Below are positions 16,965 through 25,000 of a stretch of 26,931 nucleotides of DNA, piece by piece. The notes under the pieces were generated by a model. That model made no database searches. It saw only the letters and a list, made by a program, of their open reading frames with translations, and had not been told where the DNA came from. Origin of the DNA: Pararhizobium_B sp051960215 (lineage in GTDB: Bacteria > Pseudomonadota > Alphaproteobacteria > Rhizobiales > Rhizobiaceae). Both the position numbers and the translations under genes were made by a program. Location: NCBI GenBank assembly GCA_051960215.1, contig JBQCEN010000235.1:1-26931 (forward strand), written 5' to 3'. Within the stretch, counting starts at the first letter, position 1, and each line of letters starts with the position of its first letter.

Positions 16965-18255
16965 CTTGCGGCCTTGTTCCATCCACGGCAATGCCCCAAT
17001 CGAGCGCTCCGGCGAGCGCCGTCTCGGCGGGCCTCGGCCCGTACTGGTACGCCCGCGACCATGGCCGCGACGCCGGGCGGCCGCCGATCTTCCTGTAGGC
17101 GAGCACCTGCGCGATCGAGAGCCAGCCCTGGTCGAATGCATGGGCCATGCCGGCAAGATAAATACGCCAGACGCGGTAACGTTCCGCGCCGCCGGCGGCG
17201 ATCACCTCGTCGCGGCGGGCTTCCAGCCGGCGGACCCAGTGGAGCAGCGTGCGGGCGTAGTGCGGCCGGAGGTCCTCCACGTCGACAGGCTCGAGGCCGC
17301 TTCGCGCCATCTCCTGCAAGGTGCGGGAGAGGTTCGACAGCTCGCCGCCGGGAAAGACGTGCTTGTTGATGAACTCGCCGCCCGGCGGCCCCTGCGGCCG
17401 TCCTTCGGCATCGGTCGTGACGATGCCATGATTGAGCAGCGCTCCTCCGGGCTTCATGAGCCTGACGACCGTCCCGAAGTAGGTCGGCAGGTTGGCGATG
17501 CCGACATGTTCATACATGCCGACGGAGACGACCTTGTCGAAGACACCTTCCTCCGGGATCTCCCGGTAGTCCTGGAGGCGTATCTCGATGCGCCCCTCGA
17601 GGCCGGCCTCGCGGATCGCCGCCCGGGCGCCTTCGCACTGGGCGCGGCTGTTCGTCACGCCGAGGCCGCTGACGCCGTAGTGCCGTCCGGCGTGCGTGAG
17701 CAGGCCGCCCCAGCCGCAGCCGATGTCGACGATCCGATCGCTTTCGCTCAGCCGCAGCTTGCGGCAGATGTGGTCGACCTTGGCGCGTTGCGCCGCGTCG
17801 ATATCCTCCGTGCCGGTCGGGAAGTAGCCGCAGGAATAGGTCATGCTTTTGTCGAGCCAGGGCTCGTAGAAGCCGTCGGGCGCGTCGTAGTGATGCCGGA
17901 TGGCCTCCGCATCGTTGGCCTGCGACTGGCGGAACCGGAGCGCCTTCAGCGGCTTTGCGACCGCGGCCAGGCGCGACAGCCGGCCGAAGCGCTCGGCAAG
18001 CCGGATGCCGACGTCGAGGATATCCTCCACCTTTCCGTCGACGCTGAGGGCGCCGGAGACATAGGCGTCGCCGAGCTTCTCCATCTGCCCGGTCGCAAAC
18101 AGCCGCAGCACCGCCGGCGAGTGGATCGTCAGCGTCACCGCCGGATCGCCCGCGAAGTCGAAGGTCTTGCCGTCCCAGAAGACGAGACGCAACGGAAGGT
18201 TGTCGCCGACGGCGACCTGCTTGATGCCGGACAGCAGATTTTGGCGTAGGGACAT
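16942..18255 (-). CDS. cfa: Cyclopropane-fatty-acyl-phospholipid synthase family protein
   Basis: The enzyme transfers a methylene group from SAM to unsaturated phospholipid acyl chains, making cyclopropane fatty acids in the membrane. An N-terminal domain (residues about 1-120) binding lipid precedes HYDAPDGFYEPWLD and MTYSCGYFPTG, the CFA signature. The SAM-binding motif VDIGCGWGG, VGMYEHVG and the C-terminal HYARTLLHWVRR follow in the usual order. The length is 437 residues against about 380-420 in the family, with a polar C-terminal tail. ATG 18255 has AGGAGG 9 bases upstream. It lies 46 bases after the AI-2E-type gene. Other family members methylate mycolic acids or unusual fatty acids, so the exact substrate is open. 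Its presence in one operon with hpnIJK links two kinds of membrane-stiffening lipid. Confidence 0.92.
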   Translation of the reverse strand: MSLRQNLLSGIKQVAVGDNLPLRLVFWDGKTFDFAGDPAVTLTIHSPAVLRLFATGQMEKLGDAYVSGALSVDGKVEDILDVGIRLAERFGRLSRLAAVAKPLKALRFRQSQANDAEAIRHHYDAPDGFYEPWLDKSMTYSCGYFPTGTEDIDAAQRAKVDHICRKLRLSESDRIVDIGCGWGGLLTHAGRHYGVSGLGVTNSRAQCEGARAAIREAGLEGRIEIRLQDYREIPEEGVFDKVVSVGMYEHVGIANLPTYFGTVVRLMKPGGALLNHGIVTTDAEGRPQGPPGGEFINKHVFPGGELSNLSRTLQEMARSGLEPVDVEDLRPHYARTLLHWVRRLEARRDEVIAAGGAERYRVWRIYLAGMAHAFDQGWLSIAQVLAYRKIGGRPASRPWSRAYQYGPRPAETALAGALDWGIAVDGTRPQDGGSNKG

Positions 18256-18301
18256 CGGCGGTTCCTCCTCGCTCCATCAACGCGCGAGCCGCGTTTCGGC
18301 T

Positions 18302-19396
18302 TCAGCCGTCCTTTCCCTCGGGCTGCGGCAGTTCGTCGTAGAGCACGTGCAGGATGACGCGGATCGTGAGCGCCGTCGGGACGGCGAGGATGACGCCGAT
18401 CATGCCGAAGAGCAGGCCGCCGGCGAGGAAGCAGAAGATCACGACGACCGCCGGGATGCGGCCGGCCTTGCTGAGCACGATCGGCGCGAAGAACTCGTCG
18501 ATGGAGATGCGCAGCGCCACCGCATAGATGATGTAGGCGATGATGCCGCCCGCCCCCTTCGCCTCCTGCACCGCGACGAAGCCGGCAAGCGTCGCCGAGG
18601 CGACCGGCCCGATCACGGGCAGGATCTCCAGGAAGCCTGTCAGGATCGCAAGGAGGATCGCATGCTTCAGGCCAAGCAGGCTGAGGCCGATATAGGCGGC
18701 GATCGAGGCGTAGATGACGACCAGCGCCACGCCGATGAAGTAGCGCCTGAGGACCGGATCGAGCTCCTTCCAGACCCGGCCGGCGAACGGCCGGTAAGAC
18801 GGCGGCACGAGCCAGAAGATGCCGCGGCCGATGCGCGGGCCGTCGAAGAGGAAGTAGCCGAGGATCACGATCGTCAGGATGACGCCGAAGGCGCCGGCGA
18901 AGCCGAGCGCGCCGAGCTGCAGCAGCCGGCCGTTCTGGCCAATCCAGGTGTGCATCGCCTTGATGACGTAATCGGCGACGTCGGACGCGGTGACGGCGCC
19001 GCCGAAGGCGGTGATCTTGCCGTTGCCCATCAACTTGCCGACGAAGCCCTGGATGACATCGTGCAGGTTGCCGGTGATGCTCTTGATCTCCTGCAGGAGC
19101 GGCGGAACGCCGAGCCAGCCGACGAGCGCACCGAGCCCCACCACGAGGATCATCATGACGAGCGCCAGGACCCATCGCGGCAGCGGCACGCGCTTGCCGA
19201 TCCAGGCGATGAAGAAATTGCAGATATAGCCGAGGATGCCGGCGATCACGAACGGCAGGAGGGCCCGGCGCAGCAGGTAGAAGAAGAAGCTGATAGCGAC
19301 GATGAGCGCGACGATCTTGCCCGCGGTCGCCGCCCCGCCCTGAATCCTGCCTGCGATTTCGCGACGCTCTTCCGGTCCCGGCTCCGGCACGTTCAT
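18302..19396 (-). CDS. AI-2E (PerM/TqsA) family membrane protein
   Basis: The 364-residue protein has the AI-2E transporter pattern: hydrophobic helices near residues 28-46, 48-66 and 77-98, a soluble stretch of about 60 residues, then five or so further helices. Typical sequence features are LGYFLFDGPRIGRG, the FLEILPVIGPVASA segment and the GLLFGMIGVILAVPTALTI C-terminus. Family members act as exporters or ion-coupled transporters with poorly known substrates; the name does not prove AI-2 transport. ATG 19396 overlaps the TGA of the glycosyltransferase gene (ATGA). In this operon a role in moving a lipid, lipid precursor or head group is conceivable but unproven. Confidence 0.9.
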   Translation of the reverse strand: MNVPEPGPEERREIAGRIQGGAATAGKIVALIVAISFFFYLLRRALLPFVIAGILGYICNFFIAWIGKRVPLPRWVLALVMMILVVGLGALVGWLGVPPLLQEIKSITGNLHDVIQGFVGKLMGNGKITAFGGAVTASDVADYVIKAMHTWIGQNGRLLQLGALGFAGAFGVILTIVILGYFLFDGPRIGRGIFWLVPPSYRPFAGRVWKELDPVLRRYFIGVALVVIYASIAAYIGLSLLGLKHAILLAILTGFLEILPVIGPVASATLAGFVAVQEAKGAGGIIAYIIYAVALRISIDEFFAPIVLSKAGRIPAVVVIFCFLAGGLLFGMIGVILAVPTALTIRVILHVLYDELPQPEGKDG

Positions 19397-20535
19397 GGAT
19401 AGACCCGCCCCTTCCAGCGCACGCGCCGCGTCATCCGCCAGCGCACGCTATCGAGCCCGATCAAGGCGCCGGCGGAATAGCCGATCGGGAAGAGGATGCC
19501 GTACCATGCGGGAATGCCGAGATGCAGCGCTCCCGCCACATGGAGCGCCAGCATGGCGAGCGAGGCGGCCGAGGCCGCCGGCAGGGCGATGCAGGCGGCG
19601 TCGATGCCGCCGAAGCAGGCCCGCGCATCGAGGAGCGGCAGGAGAATGGCGGTCCAGGCAAGGACGAAGGCCGCAAGCGCGATCAGCATCGTCCGCATCG
19701 GGCCGCCGAGCATGTCCGTCAGGTTCTTGGCGAAGCCCGGCCAGAGCGTCTGCCAGCCGTCGTACATGCGGGTTGAGAGCAGGCGGCTGCCGTCGCGCAG
19801 GACCACGTGGCCACCGGTCCGCTTCACCTGCCGGGCAATCGCGGTGTCCTCGCAGATCTCGCCCCGCACGCAGCCATGGCCGCCGATCGCCTCGTAGGCC
19901 TGCCGGCGGAAGAGAAGGAACTGGCCCGTCGCGAAGGCGCGGTCGTCGTCGGCATCGTCCCCCTTCGAGAAATCCTCGAGGAAGCCGAGCAGGTAGAGGC
20001 CGCACGGAAGGATCAACCGTTCGGCGAAGCTCACCAGTTGCTGCTTCGGAGCCAGGGACAGAAGGTCCATCTTCTCCTTTTCCGCCGCTTCGACGGCGGT
20101 TGCGATGGTTCGCGCGTCAAGCGCCCGCACGTCGGCGTCCATGAAGCAGAGCCAATCGCCGTCCTTGGCTTCCGCCGCCCCGACGGCGCAGGCATGCACC
20201 TTTCCCTTCCAGCCGACGGGCAAAGGCGGCGCCTGGACAAGATGCAGGCGCGGAGCGGTCTCGGCAAGCCGTGCCACGATGTCCGCGGTGCCGTCGGAAG
20301 AATCGTCGTCCACCACGACGATCGTGAGATCGACCGACTGTTGATCGAGGAGCGGAGAGAGGCAGGCCGCGATGTTATCCCTCTCGTTGCGAGCCGGGAT
20401 GACGACGGTGACGGAGCGAGCAATCGCCAGGCCGCCCCCGTCGAGCGGCGGCACGGCTCTTTGCTGCAGGAAGGCGCGCGCGATCAGCGTCACGACGAGA
20501 AGCAGCCAAGCGCAGGAGGTGAGAAGCAGGGTCAC
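19393..20535 (-). CDS. HpnB-like family 2 glycosyltransferase
   Basis: An N-terminal membrane helix (residues about 4-22) is followed by TVVIPARNERDNI, VVDDDSSDGTADIV, PVGWKGKVHAC, the FMDADV metal motif, CEDTAIARQVKRTG and three C-terminal helices, ending in RRVRWKGRVYP. The order and wording of these motifs match HpnB at 10505-11671, so the two are paralogues, although this one is nearer the general CrtQ/HpnB-like group. Acceptor and donor are unknown. The start is GTG 20535 with GAGG about 9 bases upstream; 380 residues. It is the first gene of the operon leading to hpnK and is preceded by an EcfG-like motif at 20720-20744. It probably glycosylates a membrane isoprenoid or lipid. Confidence 0.9.
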   Translation of the reverse strand: MTLLLTSCAWLLLVVTLIARAFLQQRAVPPLDGGGLAIARSVTVVIPARNERDNIAACLSPLLDQQSVDLTIVVVDDDSSDGTADIVARLAETAPRLHLVQAPPLPVGWKGKVHACAVGAAEAKDGDWLCFMDADVRALDARTIATAVEAAEKEKMDLLSLAPKQQLVSFAERLILPCGLYLLGFLEDFSKGDDADDDRAFATGQFLLFRRQAYEAIGGHGCVRGEICEDTAIARQVKRTGGHVVLRDGSRLLSTRMYDGWQTLWPGFAKNLTDMLGGPMRTMLIALAAFVLAWTAILLPLLDARACFGGIDAACIALPAASAASLAMLALHVAGALHLGIPAWYGILFPIGYSAGALIGLDSVRWRMTRRVRWKGRVYP

Positions 20536-20719
20536 GCGGCGCGGCCTCGCGCGGCCACAGCGTCCGCCTGAAGAAACGCCGGACCCTCCGATGGAAGCAC
20601 CTTCTTAGCCGTCTTGACCATCTTCGCCGCCGTTCCCGTGTGCCGTCACTGCCTTGCCGTCCACGAGGACGTCGGCGCTGCGCTCTTGCGCCGGCCGCAC
20701 CGGCGGAGGCCGATCGCAA

Positions 20720-20744
20720 AACCGGCAGGCGCGGTCATTGTTCC
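20720..20744 (-). promoter_or_regulatory. Candidate EcfG-type promoter for the seven-gene hpnIJK operon
   Basis: On the minus strand GGAAC (20744-20740) is followed by 16 bases and GGTT (20723-20720), one base off GGAAC-N16/17-CGTT. It would give a leader of roughly 180 bases before the GTG at 20535, longer than usual, so a second, closer promoter is possible. Motif match by eye only. Confidence 0.3.
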
Positions 20745-20861
20745 TGAACAAGAACGTGGAAGCGGCATCAGGCACCATGGCAGAGGCGGCGATTTCCTTG
20801 GCCGCCCGGGCCAACGCCAGGGCCTGCGGCAAGATGAACGGGCTATTCAGAGGGGGTTCAT

Positions 20862-20886
20862 GGAACGCGGCTAGCCTCTTTCCGTT
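20862..20886 (+). promoter_or_regulatory. EcfG-type promoter of the small secreted protein gene
   Basis: GGAAC at 20862-20866, 16 bases, then CGTT at 20883-20886: an exact match to the alphaproteobacterial general-stress promoter consensus. The -10 box ends 25 bases before the ATG at 20912, leaving just enough leader for the AGAGGAG ribosome-binding site. Position and exact match make this the strongest promoter call in the window. Confidence 0.65.
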
Positions 20887-20911
20887 GGGATCTGACGCAG
20901 AGGAGATCGGC

Positions 20912-21232
20912 ATGAACAAGAAGATCGCGGTCGCGGCCGCTGCCCTCGTCATCGCAGCCAGCGCGCCGGCCGTCGCACAGACCTATCGCAGCGACGTGCG
21001 TGAGCACCGGCAGGAGCGCCGGATCGAACGGGGTATCCGTCACGGGACGCTGACCCCGCACGAAGCCCGGCGACTCGAACGCCAGCAGGCGCGGATCCAC
21101 CGCCTGGAGCGGCGTTCGCGCGCCATGAACCATGGCTATGTCGACCCGCGCACCGAACGACTGATCAATCGCATCCAGGACCGCGCCTCGCACCGCATCC
21201 ACAACAAGAAGCACAACTGGCGCAACGACTGA
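20912..21232 (+). CDS. Small secreted arginine-rich protein
   Basis: This 106-residue protein starts with a clear Sec signal peptide: MNKK, a hydrophobic core rich in Ala, and an AVA-QT cleavage site near residues 22-23. The mature part is highly basic and helical, with RQERRIERGIRHG, TLTPHEARRLERQQARI and RLERRSRAM, a heptad-like charge pattern common in small alphaproteobacterial periplasmic proteins of unknown function. ATG 20912 has AGAGGAG 7 bases upstream. An exact EcfG-type promoter lies just before it, so it is probably stress-induced. Role unknown; binding to an anionic envelope component would fit the charge but is a guess. Confidence 0.85.
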   Translation: MNKKIAVAAAALVIAASAPAVAQTYRSDVREHRQERRIERGIRHGTLTPHEARRLERQQARIHRLERRSRAMNHGYVDPRTERLINRIQDRASHRIHNKKHNWRND

Positions 21233-21322
21233 CGGCCGATCTTCAGCCCCAACCCAAAGGCAACGACGTCTGACGGGCAACAAGACAGGACATCGGGAAG
21301 GGACATTCCCCAGGAGAGATCC

Positions 21323-21655
21323 ATGTTGAAACTCATGCTCATGCCTGCCGCCGCGCTGTTCCTCGTCGCGGCGAACCCTGCGGCAGAAGCCGCCGCTCCT
21401 TCGCCGGCTGTCTATACCGCCGCCGTCCCCTCCACCGCCACGACCGCGGTCGGCGGGTCTGCCGCGGACGGCCGCCTCATCCTCGTCCGGGAAGGCTGCG
21501 GCCGCGGCTTCCACCGCAACCGCTGGGGCAATTGCCGCATGAACCGGCGGCTGCGGCGCTACTATCGACACCAGTACTGGCGCCACCACCACCACGGCGC
21601 CCGCTGCGTCATCCGCGATACGCCCTTCGGCTATCGCCGCGTCTGCCGCTGGTAG
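21323..21655 (+). CDS. Small secreted GCG_CRPN-like protein
   Basis: The 110-residue protein has a signal peptide (MLKLMLMPAAALFLVAANPAAEAAA, cleavage near residues 22-25) and a mature region with EGCGRGFHRNRWGNCRMN, which resembles the short Gly-Cys-Gly...Trp-Gly-x-Cys-Arg prefix seen in secreted proteobacterial proteins called GCG_CRPN. A His/Tyr/Arg-rich stretch follows (RRYYRHQYWRHHHH), then a second cysteine pair (ARCVIRD, RRVCRW). Four cysteines suggest two disulfides, and the histidines could bind metal; both are inference. ATG 21323 has AGGAGA 6 bases upstream. It lies 90 bases after the previous small secreted gene without a visible promoter of its own, so cotranscription is likely. 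Confidence 0.82.
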   Translation: MLKLMLMPAAALFLVAANPAAEAAAPSPAVYTAAVPSTATTAVGGSAADGRLILVREGCGRGFHRNRWGNCRMNRRLRRYYRHQYWRHHHHGARCVIRDTPFGYRRVCRW

Positions 21656-21684
21656 GACATCCTGCCGACGAGGCCGGGGCCGCT

Positions 21685-21755
21685 TAAAGCGTTTCAAGGA
21701 AAAGTCGAAACCGGCTTTCCATCCGGAAACGCGATAGAACGCGAAAACGATCTAG
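21685..21755 (+). repeat. Short interspersed palindromic repeat, copy 1
   Basis: The 33-base core at 21688-21720 recurs, inverted, at 25484-25516 with two mismatches. The core contains an imperfect dyad (GGAAA...TTTCC around GAAACCGG) that could fold as a hairpin. Sequences of this type are, from memory, abundant between genes in rhizobial genomes. It lies 30 bases after the GCG_CRPN-like gene and might act as a transcript-end or RNA-stability element. Confidence 0.7.
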
Positions 21756-21890
21756 GTCGTGCCCCGGCGCTCGCCCCTTCGCGCCGGCCGATGCGGCATA
21801 ACCACCGGCGATCTCGATCTTGCCCCCGCTCATTGCGAGCTCGACGGCCCAGACGGTCGTCGACGCGCCTCCCTCGCCCACCGCCCTCTC

Positions 21891-21915
21891 GGAACTCGCG
21901 CCACCAGCCGGCGTT
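21891..21915 (+). promoter_or_regulatory. EcfG-type promoter upstream of the hybrid kinase
   Basis: GGAAC at 21891-21895, 16 bases, then CGTT at 21912-21915: an exact match to the general-stress consensus. The -10 box ends 137 bases before the ATG 22053, so the leader would be long. The call is from the motif alone. Confidence 0.5.
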
Positions 21916-22052
21916 TCTTGACGGGGATCAACCTCCGTACTGCGACTTTCAGCGGCATTTGCGCCAAGAATACATTGTGACCTATTGCTCATGGATGATG
22001 CTGTCCCTTGTCGAGAGATCCTTCTTCGCGGACCAAGGGGAGACTATGCCGG

Positions 22053-25000
22053 ATGAGGGAAATCCAGTGTGACCTCAGCACCTCGGCCGGAAATGCGGCG
22101 CCGTCCTTTCTCGTAGGCGGCGGCGAGACCGGCCGGCTCATCGCTTCCCATGACTGGGCCGCGACGCCGCTCGGGCCGGTCGAGGGCTGGCCGCAGAGCC
22201 TGAGGACCGCGACTTCGATCCTCCTGCGTTCGCCCGTGCCGATCGTCATGCTGTGGGGCGACGACGGTATCATGCTCTATAACGACGCCTATTCGATGTT
22301 CGCCGGCGGCCGGCATCCCGCCCTGCTCGGCTCGAAGGTCCGCGAGGGATGGCCGGAGGTCGCCGACTTCAACGACAAGGTCATGAAGGTCGGACTCGCC
22401 GGCGGCACGCTGGCCTACGAAGACCAGGAACTGACGCTCTACCGCCACGGCCGGCCCGAACAGGTCTGGATGAACCTCGACTATTCGCCGGTGCTCGACG
22501 AGAGCGGCAAGCCGGCCGGCGTCATCTGCATCCTCAATGAAACCACGGAACGGATCGCGGTCGAGCGCAGGGCCAAGGAGAGTGCGGAGCGCTTCCGCGC
22601 CTTCGTGACCGCCAGCTCCAGCTCGATGTACCGCATGAGTCCCGACTGGACCGAGATGCGCCAGCTCGACGGACAGGGGTTCCTGTCCGACACCGAGACG
22701 CCAAGCACGGATTGGCTCGAGGCCTACATCCATCCCGACGACCAGCCGCACGTCAAGGCCGCGATCCAGCGGGCGATCGCCAACGAGACCACATTCGAGC
22801 TCGAGCATCGCGTCAGGCTGGCCGATGGCAGCCTGGGATGGACGCAGTCACGAGCGGTGCCAATCCGCGACGACGAGGGCCGCATTATAAAGTGGTTCGG
22901 CGCGGCGGCCGACGTCACGGAACGCAAGCGCGGCGAGGCGCTGCGCGCAGCCCAGAGCCGGGTGCTCCAGCTCGCGGTTCAGGACACGCCGCTTGCCGAC
23001 GCTCTCGATGCGATCGTGACGACGGTCGAAGACCTGTCCCCGGCCGGCATGATCGGCTCGATCCTGCTGATGGACGAGGACGGCCTGCACCTTCGGCACG
23101 GCGCCGCCCCAAGCCTGCCGGCGGCCTACAACGCGGCGATCGACGGGCTCGTGATCGGCCCGGCCGTCGGTTCGTGCGGCACGGCGGCCTACCGGAAGGC
23201 GCCGGTCTACGTCCGGGACATCGCGGTCGACCCGCTTTGGGCCGACTTTCGCGACCTCGCCCTGGCGCACCGGCTGCGGGCCTGCTGGTCAACGCCGATC
23301 CTGTCGGGCCAAGGCAACGTGCTCGGCACCTTCGCGATGTACTACCGCACGCCCCGCGCGCCAAATCCCGCCGACGAGGAACTGGTGGATTTCGTCGTGC
23401 ACACGGCGGCGCTCGTCATCGAGTGCAAACGCGCCGATGCGGCCTTGAGGAGCAGTGAGGAGCAGTTCCGCACCTTTGCCGAGTCGATGGCGAACCCGGC
23501 CTGGGCGGCGCTTCCCGATGGTCGCCTCGACTGGTTCAACGGCCGGGTCTACGAATATACCGGCACGGTCCAGGACGATCTCGACAGCGACGCCTGGGTC
23601 CGCATCGTTCATCCTGACGACGTCGACAGGGTGGTCGGCAGCTGGACGGCTTCGCTCCGCACTGGTGCGAATTTCCAGGAAGAGTTTCGTCTCCGGCGCG
23701 CGGACGGCACCTATCGCTGGCACATCGCCCGTGCCCTTCCGGTGCGCGACGGAGCGGGGCGCATCACCCGCTGGATCGGTACCAGCACCGATATCCAGGA
23801 CGTCATGGAGGCGCGCGAAGTCCTCGCCCGCTCGCGCGAGGAGCTGGAAGTCCGGGTGGAGGAAGCGCTCGCCGGGCGCAAGCTCTGGGCCGACATCTTC
23901 GAGACGAGCGACGCGCTCATCGGCGTCCTCGACCCGGACTACCGGTTCCTGGCCATGAACAGGTCCTATGCCGACGAATTCCAGCGCATCTACGGCATCC
24001 GGCCGCAAGTCGGCGACCGCCTTCCTGCCCTGCTCGCCTCCATGCCCGAGCACCAGGAGGCGGCACTCGCGGTCTGGCGCCGGGCGCTGCAGGGCGAGAA
24101 GTTCACGATCACAGAGGAGTTCGGCGATCCGGCGCGCGAGCGCCCCTGTTACGAGCTGTCCTACGACACCCTGCACGACCGCGACGGCAATCTCATCGGC
24201 GCATTCCAATATGCGGTGGACGTGACGGAACGCCTGCGGAGCCAGACCCGCCTTGCCGACGCCGAAGCGGCACTTCGGCAATCGCAGAAGATGGAAGCGG
24301 TGGGGCAGCTGACGGGCGGCGTCGCCCACGACTTCAACAACCTTCTCCAGATCGTCACCGGCAATCTCGACATGCTCCTGCGCCGCCTGCCGGAGAACGA
24401 GGCGCGCCTGCGGCGGGCGGCAAGCAACGCCATGACGGGGGCCAAGCGGGCCGCAGCACTGACCCAGCGCCTGCTCGCCTTTTCGCGCCGCCAGCCGCTG
24501 CAGCCCAAGGTGATCAGCGTCAACCGGCTGGTCACCGGCATGTCCGACCTGTTGAGGCGGACGCTCGGCGAGACGATCGATGTCGAGATCCCGCTTGGCG
24601 ACGGACTCTGGCCGGTGGAGGCGGACCCGAACCAGCTGGAGGCCGCCATCCTGAACCTCGCCGTCAATGCGCGCGACGCCATGCCGGAGGGCGGCAGGCT
24701 GACGATCGCGACGGCCAATGCCCGTCTCGACGGCCACGGCGCCGAAGCCGCAAGCGTGCCTCCGGGCGAATACGTCATGATCTCCATTTCCGACACCGGC
24801 ACGGGCATGGACAAGGGGACGATGACGAAGGTTTTCGAGCCCTTCTTCACCACCAAGGAAGTCGGCAAGGGCACCGGGCTCGGCTTGAGCCAGGTCTACG
24901 GCTTCGTCAAGCAGTCCGGTGGTGACGTGAAGATCTCGTCCGAGGTCGGCGCGGGCACGGCCGTCAGGATCTATCTTCCGCGCCTCTTCGACGATGCCGC

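Larger units (their letters stand above)
20536..20911 (+). other. Divergent intergenic region with two opposed promoter motifs
   Basis: This 376-base stretch separates the minus-strand glycosyltransferase operon from the plus-strand small secreted gene. It holds two EcfG-like motifs, one in each direction (annotated separately). Open frames across it lack ribosome-binding sites and recognisable protein sequence. I see no RNA gene or clear terminator. Confidence 0.5.
21656..22052 (+). other. Intergenic region with repeat and promoter before the hybrid kinase
   Basis: This 397-base stretch has no convincing gene. It holds one copy of an interspersed repeat (21685-21755), an exact EcfG-type promoter motif (21891-21915) and a leader of about 130 bases before the kinase start. 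A nine-codon ATG frame at 22046 (ends 22072) overlaps the kinase start and is probably incidental, because its spacing to GGGGAG is only three bases. Confidence 0.5.

Noticed and set aside
20605..20952. 115-codon minus-strand frame upstream of the glycosyltransferase
   Set aside because: It overlaps the start of the convincing small secreted gene and spans both divergent promoter motifs; it lacks a ribosome-binding site and recognisable protein sequence.
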